Positions 25,669 to 35,110 of a stretch of DNA of 64,000 bases are shown here, piece by piece (position 1 is the stretch's first letter; every line of letters starts with the position of its first letter). This stretch comes from an uncultured Atopobiaceae bacterium (lineage in GTDB: Bacteria > Actinomycetota > Coriobacteriia > Coriobacteriales > Atopobiaceae). Under the pieces are notes generated by a model that was not told where the DNA came from, did no database searches, and was given only the letters and a program-made list of their open reading frames with translations. The translations under genes and the position numbers were made by a program. The stretch lies in NCBI GenBank assembly GCA_944322145.1, contig CALUNW010000006.1, positions 1 through 64,000 on the forward strand, written 5' to 3'.

Positions 25669-25712
25669 AAGAAGGAGAAACGATGAATCACCAGATAAAT
25701 TGATTCTATCTT

Positions 25713-26903
25713 CTATATGACGACATCGGGGTCGAGCGACAGCGCACTTTGACGCATCTCCGTCGCCAGCGCCACGTAGCACTCAAGGCGCCTCAGCGAG
25801 AAGTGCCCTGCCTCCTGACCTGCCCTGACCCCGCAGCCCGGCTCGTGGGTGTGCGTGCAGTCCCTGAAGCGGCACTCCTGCGCCGCCTCCGCGATCTCGG
25901 GGAACACCTTTGCGAGGCCGCGCTCGTGGCCGACGATCGGGAGGCTCCTCAGCCCCGGCTCGTCGACGATGACGCCCGCGCCCGGAAGCGACACCATGCG
26001 CCTCGCGACCGTCGTGTGACGACCGGCGTCGTCGCTCTCGCGCACGGCCCCCGTCTCGAGGACGTCACGTCCGAGAAGGGCGTTGAGCAGCGTGGACTTG
26101 CCCGCTCCGGACTCCCCCAGCACGATCGCCACCGTCCCGCGCGGCACGAGGTCACGCACGGCGTCAGTCCCCCAGGGCACACCGAGGCGCTCGGCGCAGG
26201 CGCTCACGCGCCTCTCCTCGACCTCGTCGGCGGCCGATGAGGTGAGCGCTATTCCGCAGCCCTCCCCCAGGATGTCGCGCACGGCGGCCACGTCCTTCTC
26301 GAGCGCCTCGTCGGTGGCGCGATCGGCCTTCGTGAGCACCACCGCGACGTCCGAGCCGCAGTCCCGCGCGATCACCGCGGAGCGGGCGATGCGGTCGCAG
26401 GACACCGCGCGCTCGCCGAGCTGCTGGACCACGAGCACAAGGTCCACGTTCGCGGCAAGCGTCTGGCGCTCGCCTCGGGCGCCCCCGCGCCAGCGGGCGA
26501 TGTCGCTCTCGCGCGGGAGAATTTCCTCGATGAGGCCCATGTCGTGTCCGTGGGGCCGGCGGGCGCACACCCAGTCGCCCACCGCCACGCGCGCGTCCGT
26601 GCGCCCGCGCAGGCCGTCCTTGGTGAGCCGCGTCGAGAACTCCGCGCGGAAGGTGGCATCTGCCGCAAGCACGGCGGGATACCCGCGGTCGAGACGCACG
26701 ACGCAGCCCATGACCAGCTCGTCCTTCTCGGCCCCCGCCTCCACGGCACGGTCGCAGGCGCCAGCGTACGCCGTGCGCTGCGCCTCGCTCGGGGAGAGCT
26801 CGTCAAAGGCCGGGAGCTCGATCAGCGTGGAAAGCGCCGGAAGGACCGCGTCCGACCCGCCTGAACCCCGACCACGTCTTCTCTTGGGAGATCGCTTGGC
26901 CAC
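25713..26903 (-). CDS. rsgA: Ribosome small-subunit GTPase RsgA
   Basis: 396 aa from GTG 26903, chosen for the AAAGGAC site and because residues upstream are low-complexity. A circularly permuted GTPase that checks late 30S maturation: an OB-like N-terminal domain (VAVGDWVCAR near 106), then G4 TKAD (191-194), P-loop GESGAGKST (263-271), G3-like DEPG (314-317) and a zinc knuckle with Cys344, Cys349, His351 and Cys357. The N-terminus is basic (VAKRSPKRRRGRG). A TATACT box lies at about 26940. Monocistronic, reading towards the Tad operon. Confidence 0.93.
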   Translation of the reverse strand: MAKRSPKRRRGRGSGGSDAVLPALSTLIELPAFDELSPSEAQRTAYAGACDRAVEAGAEKDELVMGCVVRLDRGYPAVLAADATFRAEFSTRLTKDGLRGRTDARVAVGDWVCARRPHGHDMGLIEEILPRESDIARWRGGARGERQTLAANVDLVLVVQQLGERAVSCDRIARSAVIARDCGSDVAVVLTKADRATDEALEKDVAAVRDILGEGCGIALTSSAADEVEERRVSACAERLGVPWGTDAVRDLVPRGTVAIVLGESGAGKSTLLNALLGRDVLETGAVRESDDAGRHTTVARRMVSLPGAGVIVDEPGLRSLPIVGHERGLAKVFPEIAEAAQECRFRDCTHTHEPGCGVRAGQEAGHFSLRRLECYVALATEMRQSALSLDPDVVI

Positions 26904-27056
26904 AGCGTCCTTTCCGTTGCGACTTTTGTCCTCCGCCAGTATAGCCGTGCTGCGTGGTCGGCGCGGGGATTGTTGCCAGTGCGTCACGCTCCGGCGCTGG
27001 CGGCCGCCGCCCGTCATACTCTGGCATGTCATGCGACCTCAGGATCGGAGCCCCTC

Positions 27057-28364
27057 ATGATCGGCATCATCGGACTTTTGCTCGCCGTCGTCGCGATCGT
27101 GCTGCTCGTCTGGCGCGGCTGGCACATGGCCATCGTCTCGGTGGCGGCGTCGCTGATCGTCATCCTCACCAACGGCATGGACCCGCTCCAAAGCATCAAC
27201 GTGAGCTACATGGGCGACATGTCCGCCTTCGTGGGCAGCTGGTTTCTGCTCTTTGCCCTGGGGTCGATCTTCGGCCGCGTCATGGGCGACTCCGGCGCCT
27301 CGGCGGGCATCGCCGCGAGCATGCTGCGCCTCGTGGGCGAGCGGCATGCGCTGCTCGTCATCATGGTCACGGGCCTCGTGCTCTCCTATGGCGGCATCAG
27401 CGCCTTCATCATCGCGTTCTCGGTCTACCCCATCGCCGCCGAGCTCTTCGAGCGCGCCGATATCCCCAAGAAGCTCATCGTCGCGGCCATCATGGTCTGC
27501 CCCGCCACGCTCGGCATGGTCATGATGCCGGGCATTCCCTCCACGCAGAACCTCATCCCCGCGAGCTTCCTCGGAACCAACGCCTACGCCGGGGCGCTTC
27601 TCGGCGTCATTTGCTCCGCGGTGATGTTCGCGGCGTCCTACGCCTACCTGCAGTGGGAGATCGGGCGGTGCCGGGCGCGCGGGGAGCACTTCGCCCCGAG
27701 CCCCGGAGAGACGCTCTCCCGCCCGGATGACACCGACACCCCGCCGACCTGGGCGTGCTTTGGGCCTATCGTTCTTCTCGTCATCCTGGTGTTTGCCCTG
27801 CAGACCGCCGGCATGGGGGCCACGGACGCGGTGGTCGTCTCCATGTCCGCGGCCGTCCTGGCCGGGTGCGCGCTCTTCCGCGGGCGCGTCCCGAGCATGC
27901 GGCGGGCCATCGGAGAGGCGTGCGCGAGCGGGCTGGGGTCGCTCGTCTCGGTGGCGGCCATCATGGGCTTTGGCGGCGTGGTCGTGGACTCGCCCGCCTA
28001 CCAAGGCATCGTCGAGGCGCTCATGTCCACGAGCCTGAGCCCGCTCTGGCAGGGCTTCATCACGATCTTTGCCATCGCCGGCATCACGGGCTCGGCCATC
28101 GGGGCGCTCAACATCTACCTCGGCAGCATGGCCCAGACGCTGCTGGTAACCGGCCTCGACCCTGCGATGATGCACCGCGTGCTCTGCATGGCCTCCGTTG
28201 GCCCGGCCACGCTGCTGCCTCACACCTCTGCGATGGTCGCCGCCAACCAGGCCGCCCATACCGAGGTGCGCGACACCTACCGCTACGTGCTGGTCTCCTG
28301 CGCGCTGCTGCCGATTGCCGTGTCGCTGCTGGGCATGGCCCTCGGCCTCGCCGGCGTAGTGTAG
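27057..28364 (+). CDS. GntP-family permease (gluconate/organic acid:H+ symporter)
   Basis: 435 aa, about 12 hydrophobic segments. Start ATG 27057 (MIGIIGLLLAVVAIVLLVWR) has GGAGC upstream; the longer open frame before it lacks a site. Family features: GMVMMPGIPSTQNLIPASFLG-type loop near 155-175, a hydrophilic central loop (about 205-235), and GITGSAIGALNIYLGSM near 340. GntP members import gluconate, fructuronate, glycerate or similar acids. No kinase or catabolic gene is adjacent, so the substrate is open. Divergent from rsgA, convergent with the AbiEi-like gene. Confidence 0.85.
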   Translation: MIGIIGLLLAVVAIVLLVWRGWHMAIVSVAASLIVILTNGMDPLQSINVSYMGDMSAFVGSWFLLFALGSIFGRVMGDSGASAGIAASMLRLVGERHALLVIMVTGLVLSYGGISAFIIAFSVYPIAAELFERADIPKKLIVAAIMVCPATLGMVMMPGIPSTQNLIPASFLGTNAYAGALLGVICSAVMFAASYAYLQWEIGRCRARGEHFAPSPGETLSRPDDTDTPPTWACFGPIVLLVILVFALQTAGMGATDAVVVSMSAAVLAGCALFRGRVPSMRRAIGEACASGLGSLVSVAAIMGFGGVVVDSPAYQGIVEALMSTSLSPLWQGFITIFAIAGITGSAIGALNIYLGSMAQTLLVTGLDPAMMHRVLCMASVGPATLLPHTSAMVAANQAAHTEVRDTYRYVLVSCALLPIAVSLLGMALGLAGVV

Positions 28365-28414
28365 CGTGCCGCGGCGTCCCTGTCCTCCCCAGAGGGCAAG
28401 AACCGAAAGTCACC

Positions 28415-29437
28415 TCAGCCCCTGACATGCAGCTTCACCGCGCTGTGCGGCACGGGCACACCAAAGAGGGCCCGTTCGAGGCCCACGCCGCAGCGCGTGG
28501 CCTTGAGCAGCCGCTGATGCAGCTCGGCGACCTCCCCCACCGACGCCGGCCCTCCCGGCTGGCGGGGAATCTCGTCCTCGAAGAGCGCCACGGCCTTCAT
28601 GAGCTCCCGATGGTCCGCCATCTGGTCGAGCTTGATAGTGTTTATCGTCCAGCCCATGTGCTCGAGCGCCTCCTTGCGACGTAGGTCCTTCTCGGGATCA
28701 AGGTGGAACTCAAGGCTGTCGTACTCAGCCCCACGCCGCACGCCAGGCCAGGCAATGTCGATCGAGCAGCTCCTCGTGCCCGTCACGGCGGCAGCGGCAT
28801 CATCGAGCGGAACCACGTAGTTGAGCTCCGGACGCGCGAAGGCGAGCCCCTGATGGCGCCCCGGCAGAAAGAGCTCGCCCGTCAGCACCGTCTCCATCGG
28901 GGAGCGCGCTCCGTCGCACACCCAGCGCAGCGCCTTGCGCGCCCGGCTGATCCCGTAGAGGCCGGAGAGCGCATCCACCGCCCCGGCGATCTTCTCGACA
29001 GACGTGAGTGGCGGTCGCTCGTAGTAGCCGGAGATCATCTCGGGGAAATGTGAGTAGCAGCCACACAGCTCGCAGCCCAGGACGACGGCGCCCACCAGCG
29101 AGGAGCATCGCGCCATCTGCACGAAGCAGAGCTCCGGCCCAGCTGCGTAAACACCCGGCGCAAGCTCCAGCAGCAATCCTTCCGGCATGACCGACAGGCC
29201 AAAGTTGTGCGTTTTGACAACCTTGGACTGGATGGCGCGCACGCCCTTGGCTGAAAGGACGTGGACCGGAGCGCGGCGAACGCCAAACTCGCTCAGGTCA
29301 AGGCGCCGAAGTTCTCGGGAATCTGTCGAGATGAGCTCCATGTCTAGCGACTCGCACACACGAGGATAGGCCCTCACCTGCGGCGGAACGGCACGCAAGA
29401 GCTCTAGAGCAGAGTTGTGAGAGACGATTACCGGCAT
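28415..29437 (-). CDS. Second AbiEi-like / DUF559-type protein
   Basis: 340 aa from ATG 29437 (MPVIVSHNSALELLRAVP), which has GGGGGAGG just upstream; an in-frame ATG at 29521 has none. The N-terminal part carries VLSAKGVRAIQSKVV; the C-terminal part resembles the Vsr/DUF559 fold: SPMETVLTGELFLPG, LNYVVPL, IDIAWPGVRRGAEYDSLEFH (acidic catalytic-like positions) then RRKEALEHMGW. Same general family as the gene at 2828 but strongly diverged. No partner toxin is seen. Long inverted repeats (29543-29693) lie upstream. Function unknown; a defence or toxin-antitoxin role is a guess from the domain family. Confidence 0.7.
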   Translation of the reverse strand: MPVIVSHNSALELLRAVPPQVRAYPRVCESLDMELISTDSRELRRLDLSEFGVRRAPVHVLSAKGVRAIQSKVVKTHNFGLSVMPEGLLLELAPGVYAAGPELCFVQMARCSSLVGAVVLGCELCGCYSHFPEMISGYYERPPLTSVEKIAGAVDALSGLYGISRARKALRWVCDGARSPMETVLTGELFLPGRHQGLAFARPELNYVVPLDDAAAAVTGTRSCSIDIAWPGVRRGAEYDSLEFHLDPEKDLRRKEALEHMGWTINTIKLDQMADHRELMKAVALFEDEIPRQPGGPASVGEVAELHQRLLKATRCGVGLERALFGVPVPHSAVKLHVRG

Positions 29438-29542
29438 ACCTCCCCCTTCGCTCGCAAGCGATGGGGGTCGCCGTGCCCGACACTCTACCACAACCCGACC
29501 GAGAGAAATCGTGTCGGCCATTAACCAGAGAAGGAAGAATCT

Positions 29543-29693
29543 CCTACTTCAAAACCAGTAGCCAACCAGCCTTTTAACACCGCCAAGACGATCTGCATAG
29601 GCATTACCTACTTCAAAACCAGTGGGTAACTGACCCATAGTCGGCGAAGAGCGCCTCTTGGGGGCAGTTACCCACTGGTTTTGAAGTAGGTAA
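29543..29693. repeat. 29-bp perfect inverted repeat with a third partial copy
   Basis: Left arm 29604-29632 (TTACCTACTTCAAAACCAGT, then GGGTAACTG) and right arm 29665-29693 are perfect reverse complements around 32 bases. A partial copy, CCTACTTCAAAACCAGT, lies at 29543-29559. GCCGAGAAGGACG follows at 29701. No gene in this gap (29438-29790). Confidence 0.9.
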
Positions 29694-29730
29694 CCGGCCG
29701 GCCGAGAAGGACGCGGGGCCGGAGCGCCAC

Positions 29731-29762
29731 AAAAAAGGGGACGGAGCCAAAGCCCCGTCCCC
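29731..29762 (-). terminator. Rho-independent terminator of the Ca2+-type ATPase gene
   Basis: On the minus strand GGGGACGG pairs with CCGTCCCC (8 bp, extended by GGCT/AGCC-like pairing) and is followed by six T, 28 bp past the stop codon. Confidence 0.9.
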
Positions 29763-29790
29763 GCGGACGAACATATGTCGAGAAGGACCG

Positions 29791-32478
29791 CTAGTCCTGG
29801 TTCTTCTCGATGCCGCGCATGACGGCCTTGTAGACCTCCATGATCGGGATGATCAGGAAGGCCAGGCCAAGGGCAGCGGCGAGCGCCTCCATCGGCAGCT
29901 CCATGAAGCCGAACATCTCGGCCAGGAACGGCACCTCGACCACGATGACGGTGAGGATGAGGGCCAGGATCGCGGCGCCCCAGAGCCACTTGTTCTGCTT
30001 CTTCATGGAGAACAGCGACGCGCGGCGGCTGCGCATGTTGAAGCAGTGGAAGATCTCGACCATCGAGAGGGTGATGAACGCCATGGTGACGCCCTCCTCG
30101 TCGGCGGTGCCCGCGATCATGTCGGCGATGTTGATGTAGCCCATGTCGAGGTAGACGCCCACGAAGAACGAGGCCAGGACCAGGATGGTGATGACGATGC
30201 CCTGGAAGAGGATGTCGACGCCCATGCCGCCCGCGAAGACGCCGTCAGAGGCCTTGCGCGGCTTGCGCTTCATGATGTCGCCCTCGGCCTCCTCCATGCC
30301 GAGCGCCAGCGCCGGGAAGCAGTCCGTGATGAGGTTGATCCAGAGCAGCTGGACCGGCTGGAAGATCGTGAAGCCCACGAGCGTGGCCACGAAGACCGAG
30401 AGCACCTCGGCGATGTTGGCGGAGAGCAGGAACTGGATGACCTTGCGGATGTTGTCGTAGATCCTGCGGCCCTCCTCCACCGCGTTGATGATGGTGGCGA
30501 AGTTGTCGTCGGCCAGGACCATGTCAGCCACGTTCTTGGTGACGTCGGTGCCGGTGATGCCCATGCCCACGCCGATGTCGGCGCGCTTGATGGACGGGGC
30601 GTCGTTCACGCCGTCGCCGGTCATGGCCACGATCTTGTCGCGGCTCTTCCAGGCGTCGACGATGCGGGCCTTGTGCTCGGGCTGGACGCGGGCGTAGACG
30701 CTGTACTCGGTGACCTTCTCCTTGAAGTCCTCGTCGGAGATCTTGTCGAGCTGGGCGCCGGTGATGGCCTCGGAGGCGTCCTTGCAGATGCCGAGGTTCT
30801 TGGCGATGGCCACGGCGGTGTCGATGTGGTCGCCGGTGATCATGACCGGGCGGATGCCGGCCTCCTTGGCCTCGGCGATGGCCGGGGCGACCTCAGGACG
30901 CTCGGGGTCGATCATGCCGGAGAGGCCCACGAAGACGAGGTCGTGCTCGAGCGCCTCGGGGCTGCAGTCGGTGGGCAGCGCCTTGTGCATGCGCACGGCG
31001 GAGGCGAGCACGCGCAGCGCCTGGTTGGCCATGTCCTTGTTGGCGGCCATGATCTTCTCGCGGCGGGCGTCGGTCAGGGTCTCGACGGTGCCGTCGGCGT
31101 TCATGACCTGGGTGCAGCGGCCGAGAACCACGTCGGGGCCGCCCTTGGTGTACTGCTCGAAGGTGCCCTCGGGGGTCTTCACCACGACGGACATCATCTT
31201 GCGGCCGGAGTCGAACGGCGCCTCGCCCACGCGCTCGTAGCGGTCGGCGTTGCCGTTCTCGTAGAAGCCGAGCTTGGCAGCGTCGTTGACAAGCGCGCAC
31301 TCGGTGGGCTCGCCCACGGCCTCGCCCTTCTCGGCGTCCCACTTGGCGTCGGAGCAGAGGGCCATGGCGCGCACGTGCAGGTCGTCGGGGCCCTCGACCT
31401 CGTGCTTGGTGACGGTCATCTTGTTCTGCGTGAGGGTGCCCGTCTTGTCCGAGCAGATGATCTGGGTGCAGCCGAGTGTCTCGACGGCGGTCATCTTGCG
31501 AATGATGGCCTGGCGCTTGGACATCTTGGTGACGCCCATGGAGAGCACGATCGTGACCACGGCCACGAGGCCCTCGGGGATGGCGGCGACGGCCAGCGAC
31601 ACGGCGACCATGAAGGTGTCGAGGATCATCTCGGGGTTGGAGCCGAGCTCGCCGCCGTGACGGATGAGGTCGACGGCAAAGATGATCACGCAGATCGCGA
31701 GCACCAGCTTGGTGAGGATGCCGGAGAGCTCGTTGAGCTTGATCTGGAGCGGCGTGAGCTCCTTCTTGGCGGTGGTGAGGGCGTCGGCGATCTTGCCCAT
31801 CTCGGTCTTCATGCCGGTCGCGGCGACGACGGCGCGGCCGCGGCCGTAGACCACGGTGGAGCCCATGTAGCACATGTTCTTGCGGTCGCCCAGGGGCACG
31901 TCGTCGGTGCCGGCGTCAAGCACGATCGGCTCGACGTGCTTCTCCACGGGCACGGACTCGCCGGTGAGGGCGGCCTCCTCGATCTTCATCGAGGCGCTCT
32001 CCAGGACGCGGCAGTCCGCGGGCACGGAGTCGCCGGCCTCGAGAAGGACGATGTCGCCGGGCACGAGGTCGGCGGAGGGCAGGTGGGTGAGCTTGCCGTC
32101 GCGGATGACCTTGGACTGCGCGGCGCTCATCTGCTGCAGGGCCTCGAGCGCCTGCTCCGACTTGGCCTCCTGGACCACGCCGAGCACGGAGTTGATGATG
32201 ACGACGGCCATGATGATGATGACGTCGGCCCACTCGGACTCGCCCTGGATGGTGCCGGTGATCGCCGAGATGGCGGCGGCCACGATGAGCATGATGACCA
32301 TCGGGTCGGCCATCTGCTCGAAGAAGCGCTTCCAGAGCGGGGTCTTCTCCTCCTTCTCCAGCTCGTTGGGCCCGTACTGCGACAGGCGAGACGACGCCTC
32401 CGCCGCGGTCAGGCCGCTCTCCTCGTCAGAGGAAAGCTCGCCCAGGACCTCGTCCTTGGACTCTAGGTACTCCTTCAT
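29791..32478 (-). CDS. Calcium-transporting P-type ATPase (PMCA/SERCA-like)
   Basis: 895 aa. All P-type landmarks are present: TGES (172-175, actuator), PEGL (301-304) with the SERCA-like Ca2+-site sequence AAIPEGLVAV, the phosphorylated Asp in DKTGT (Asp344), the hinge TGDGVND, and M6 residues in LLWINLITDCFPALALG. Ten membrane segments fit. The N-terminal cation ATPase domain is present (YGPNEL). Expected to export Ca2+ (Mn2+ possible). ATG 32478 follows AGGAGGGG. Monocistronic with its own terminator. Confidence 0.93.
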   Translation of the reverse strand: MKEYLESKDEVLGELSSDEESGLTAAEASSRLSQYGPNELEKEEKTPLWKRFFEQMADPMVIMLIVAAAISAITGTIQGESEWADVIIIMAVVIINSVLGVVQEAKSEQALEALQQMSAAQSKVIRDGKLTHLPSADLVPGDIVLLEAGDSVPADCRVLESASMKIEEAALTGESVPVEKHVEPIVLDAGTDDVPLGDRKNMCYMGSTVVYGRGRAVVAATGMKTEMGKIADALTTAKKELTPLQIKLNELSGILTKLVLAICVIIFAVDLIRHGGELGSNPEMILDTFMVAVSLAVAAIPEGLVAVVTIVLSMGVTKMSKRQAIIRKMTAVETLGCTQIICSDKTGTLTQNKMTVTKHEVEGPDDLHVRAMALCSDAKWDAEKGEAVGEPTECALVNDAAKLGFYENGNADRYERVGEAPFDSGRKMMSVVVKTPEGTFEQYTKGGPDVVLGRCTQVMNADGTVETLTDARREKIMAANKDMANQALRVLASAVRMHKALPTDCSPEALEHDLVFVGLSGMIDPERPEVAPAIAEAKEAGIRPVMITGDHIDTAVAIAKNLGICKDASEAITGAQLDKISDEDFKEKVTEYSVYARVQPEHKARIVDAWKSRDKIVAMTGDGVNDAPSIKRADIGVGMGITGTDVTKNVADMVLADDNFATIINAVEEGRRIYDNIRKVIQFLLSANIAEVLSVFVATLVGFTIFQPVQLLWINLITDCFPALALGMEEAEGDIMKRKPRKASDGVFAGGMGVDILFQGIVITILVLASFFVGVYLDMGYINIADMIAGTADEEGVTMAFITLSMVEIFHCFNMRSRRASLFSMKKQNKWLWGAAILALILTVIVVEVPFLAEMFGFMELPMEALAAALGLAFLIIPIMEVYKAVMRGIEKNQD

Positions 32479-32618
32479 TCAGTTCCCCTCCTGGGAAGTA
32501 GGCGCCCGACAGATTGATGCCCGATCATAATTCCCCAGGAAGGGGCAAGGGCCCATCAAGGCTGCCATGCCGGACGCATGGACAAAAAGCACGCGGACTA
32601 TTCTACCCGACGTGCGCC

Positions 32619-33788
32619 TTACATTTCATTGGTCGTCTGACCAGTTGAGCGGTTTTGGTGTACGCCGCCCGAGAGCGCCGCCACCGCGATTGCCGCTGGC
32701 ACCGTGAGCGCGAGCGCAGGGAAGAACCACGCCAGGTCAACACTGCCAAACAGGGCGCCGCCGATCACGGGCCCGAGCGTCATGCCGATGTCAAACCCCA
32801 TGTAGTAGGTGCTGTTGGCCAGGCCCACGTGCTCGGGCCCCACCGCGCGCACCGCCGTGGACTGGCAGACCGAGCACATGACCCCATAGCCGCCCGCCAT
32901 GAGAGGCGCCGCCAGCAGCAGCCCCACCGGCCCGTCCATGAGAGCGAGAAGGGCAAGCGAGCCCGCGGCGCTCACGCCGGACGCCACCACAAAGGACACG
33001 AACCCCACGCGGTCGAACGCGCGGCCGAGAAGGACACGGAGCGCCATGAGGGCCACGGCGTAGACCGTGAAGAAGAGGCCCGTGGGTACGTCAAGCCCGC
33101 GCGCCTCCGCGTAGCTCACGAGAAAGGACTGCGTGGCCATATACGGGATGGTGAAGAGTGCCACCACGAGCGCGGCGGGCACGGCGCGCACGTCCAGCAG
33201 GCGCAGCCGGGGGCGCTCGTCCTTCTCTGCCCGCGGGACGCCGGCGTCGCGCACGAGCAGGATCCCCACGAGCGATAGGCCCGCGAACGCCGCCGAGAGC
33301 GCAAGCGCCGAACGATACCCCAGCGCGTCCGAGACGGCGATGCCGAGCGCGGGCCCCACGGCCATGCCGAGCGCGTTCATGAGGCCGAAGATGCCCACGC
33401 CCTGGCCCACGCGGGCGGGCGGGAGCGTCTTGGCAAACCACGTTGCCATGCAGACCGAGCAGAGCGAGTAGCCGGCGCCGTTGGCGAGGCGCATGACCGC
33501 GAGGACCGCGGTGCTCGGCGCCAGCGCCTGCCCGAGCCCGGTCACGAGCATCAGGGCGGCGCCGGCTCCGGCGAGCGCGCGCTTGGGGAGGCGGTCCGAG
33601 AGGTTGCCGGCTATGGGGCGCACGACGAGCGAGCACGCGTTCATCAGGGCCGTCAGCACGCCCATGAGCGCCGCGGCGGCACCGAGCGTGCCGGCAAAGC
33701 CCGCGATCAGCGGGTTGGCGAGCATGGCGCTCGCGAGATAGCAAAACGTCGCGCCGAGAATGACCGCGGCATCACGCGTCAGCAGCAC
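32619..33788 (-). CDS. Major facilitator superfamily transporter
   Basis: 389 aa from GTG 33788 (reads LLTRDAAVILGATFCYL), preceded by GAGGGGGG; a longer frame upstream lacks support. Twelve hydrophobic segments in two halves, with an MFS motif A-like loop GNLSDRLPKR near residue 60 and a central hydrophilic loop (DAGVPRAEKDERPR) near 180. Similar to drug or metabolite exporters of the MFS, but no substrate-specific motif is recognised. Stands alone, divergent from the D-lactate dehydrogenase gene. Confidence 0.82.
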   Translation of the reverse strand: MLLTRDAAVILGATFCYLASAMLANPLIAGFAGTLGAAAALMGVLTALMNACSLVVRPIAGNLSDRLPKRALAGAGAALMLVTGLGQALAPSTAVLAVMRLANGAGYSLCSVCMATWFAKTLPPARVGQGVGIFGLMNALGMAVGPALGIAVSDALGYRSALALSAAFAGLSLVGILLVRDAGVPRAEKDERPRLRLLDVRAVPAALVVALFTIPYMATQSFLVSYAEARGLDVPTGLFFTVYAVALMALRVLLGRAFDRVGFVSFVVASGVSAAGSLALLALMDGPVGLLLAAPLMAGGYGVMCSVCQSTAVRAVGPEHVGLANSTYYMGFDIGMTLGPVIGGALFGSVDLAWFFPALALTVPAAIAVAALSGGVHQNRSTGQTTNEM

Positions 33789-33881
33789 CTTGCCCCCCTC
33801 TCGTCCGAATCCAGATAGTACGCCTTCTCTTACGAGGCCGCCGCGTTCGCGCAGTTGGCGAGAAGTACCTCGCAGAGAAGG

Positions 33882-34043
33882 TATACTGGCCCGCCGCGGC
33901 GCGGCATCGAAGGCCGCCAAGCCGCCGTACGCCTGAGACCGATTCCAAAATCAAGCTGGAATCGGCGGGCGATCTCTTACGCCGCCCTTGCGTGCGCTAA
34001 ACTTGGGGCCGATAGACTATCGTCGTGCGTGCGCTCTACGCAC
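33882..34043 (+). promoter_or_regulatory. Leader region of ldhA-pyk with candidate promoter boxes and hairpins
   Basis: TATACT lies at 33882-33887. A 9-bp hairpin CCGATTCCA/TGGAATCGG is at 33939-33965. A weaker promoter pair is TTGCGT (33988-33993) with GATAGA (34011-34016) at 17-bp spacing. A GTGCGT/ACGCAC hairpin (34025-34043) sits just before the ribosome-binding site. Which box is used cannot be decided from sequence. Confidence 0.35.
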
Positions 34044-34062
34044 ACAGAAAGGACTTCTCGCG

Positions 34063-35064
34063 ATGAACATTCTTTTCTACGGAACCGCCAGCTACGACAA
34101 GGCGTCTTTCACCAAGGAGCTCGCGGACTACCCTGAGATCAAGATTGACTTCACCGAGACCAACCTCACGCCCATGACCGCAGCCCTCGCCCGCGGTTAT
34201 GACGCCGTCTGCGCCTTTGTCAACGCGGACTGCGGCGCCATGACGCTCGAGATCCTCGCCGGCTTTGGCGTGAAGCTCCTCCTCATGCGCTGCGCCGGTT
34301 TTGACGCCGTCAACGTAGCCGTGGCCAAGGACCTGGGCATCCGTGTAACCCGCGTTCCCGCCTACTCCCCGGAGGCCATCGCCGAGCACGCCATGGCCCT
34401 CGCGCTGGCGGCCAACCGCCGCATCTGCAAGGGCTACATCCGCGTCCGCGAGAACGACTTCTCGCTTGACGGCCTGGTGGGCAACACTCTGCACGGCAAG
34501 ACCGCCGGTATCATCGGCACCGGCCGCATCGGCGCCGCCCTCTGCCGCATCTGCAAGGGCTTTGGCATGAAGGTTCTGGGCTCCGACCTCTACCCCAACC
34601 AGGGGCTGGTGGACGAGGGCGTCATCGATGAGTACGTGGACTACGACGAGCTCTACCGCCGCTCCGACCTCATCTCGCTACACGCGTTCCTCAACGACGA
34701 GAGCCGTCACATGATCAACGACGAGTCCATCGCCAAGATGAAGGACGGCGTGATCTTCGTGAACACCGGCCGCGGCGGCCTCGTGGACACTCAGGCCCTC
34801 ATCCGCGGCATCCTCTCCGGCAAGATCGGCGCCGCGGGCATCGACGTCTACGAGGAGGAGGGCCCCAACGTCTACCAGAACCGCGCCGGCCAGGTCATCG
34901 ATTCCGTCACCGCGCGCCTCTGCTCCTTCCCCAACGTCGTCATGACGAGCCACCAGGCCTTCTTCACCCACGAGGCCCTCGGTGAGATCGCCCGCGTCAC
35001 CCTCGACAACGCCAAGGCCTTTGCCGACGGCACCGACTTCGTTGACCGCAGCGTCGTCTGCTAG
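34063..35064 (+). CDS. ldhA: D-lactate dehydrogenase-like 2-hydroxyacid dehydrogenase
   Basis: 333 aa from ATG 34063 (MNILFYGTASYDKASF), with AGAAAGGAC upstream. NAD-binding GTGRIG (152-157) and the catalytic set of the D-isomer-specific family: Arg237 (NTGRGG), Glu264 (DVYEEE) and His297. The SHQAF around His297 and the length match D-lactate dehydrogenases. Reduces pyruvate to D-lactate, regenerating NAD+. It is 46 bp upstream of pyruvate kinase in the same direction, placing pyruvate production and disposal together. Confidence 0.9.
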   Translation: MNILFYGTASYDKASFTKELADYPEIKIDFTETNLTPMTAALARGYDAVCAFVNADCGAMTLEILAGFGVKLLLMRCAGFDAVNVAVAKDLGIRVTRVPAYSPEAIAEHAMALALAANRRICKGYIRVRENDFSLDGLVGNTLHGKTAGIIGTGRIGAALCRICKGFGMKVLGSDLYPNQGLVDEGVIDEYVDYDELYRRSDLISLHAFLNDESRHMINDESIAKMKDGVIFVNTGRGGLVDTQALIRGILSGKIGAAGIDVYEEEGPNVYQNRAGQVIDSVTARLCSFPNVVMTSHQAFFTHEALGEIARVTLDNAKAFADGTDFVDRSVVC

Positions 35065-35110
35065 CACGGCGGCGACGCAGTAAGAATCGCCTCTCGAAGA
35101 AAGGGCACAG

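Noticed and set aside
25683-25703. Six-codon ORF (MNHQIN) with a good ribosome site
   Set aside because: Too short to support as a gene; it leads into the antisense of rsgA. Mentioned only as part of a finding.
28415-29437. Type IV toxin-antitoxin operon
   Set aside because: Only the AbiEi-like/DUF559-type protein is present; no AbiEii nucleotidyltransferase gene lies next to it.
30046-32466. An 806-codon plus-strand frame over the Ca2+ ATPase gene
   Set aside because: Antisense shadow; low-complexity Asp/His/Gly/Val-rich sequence.
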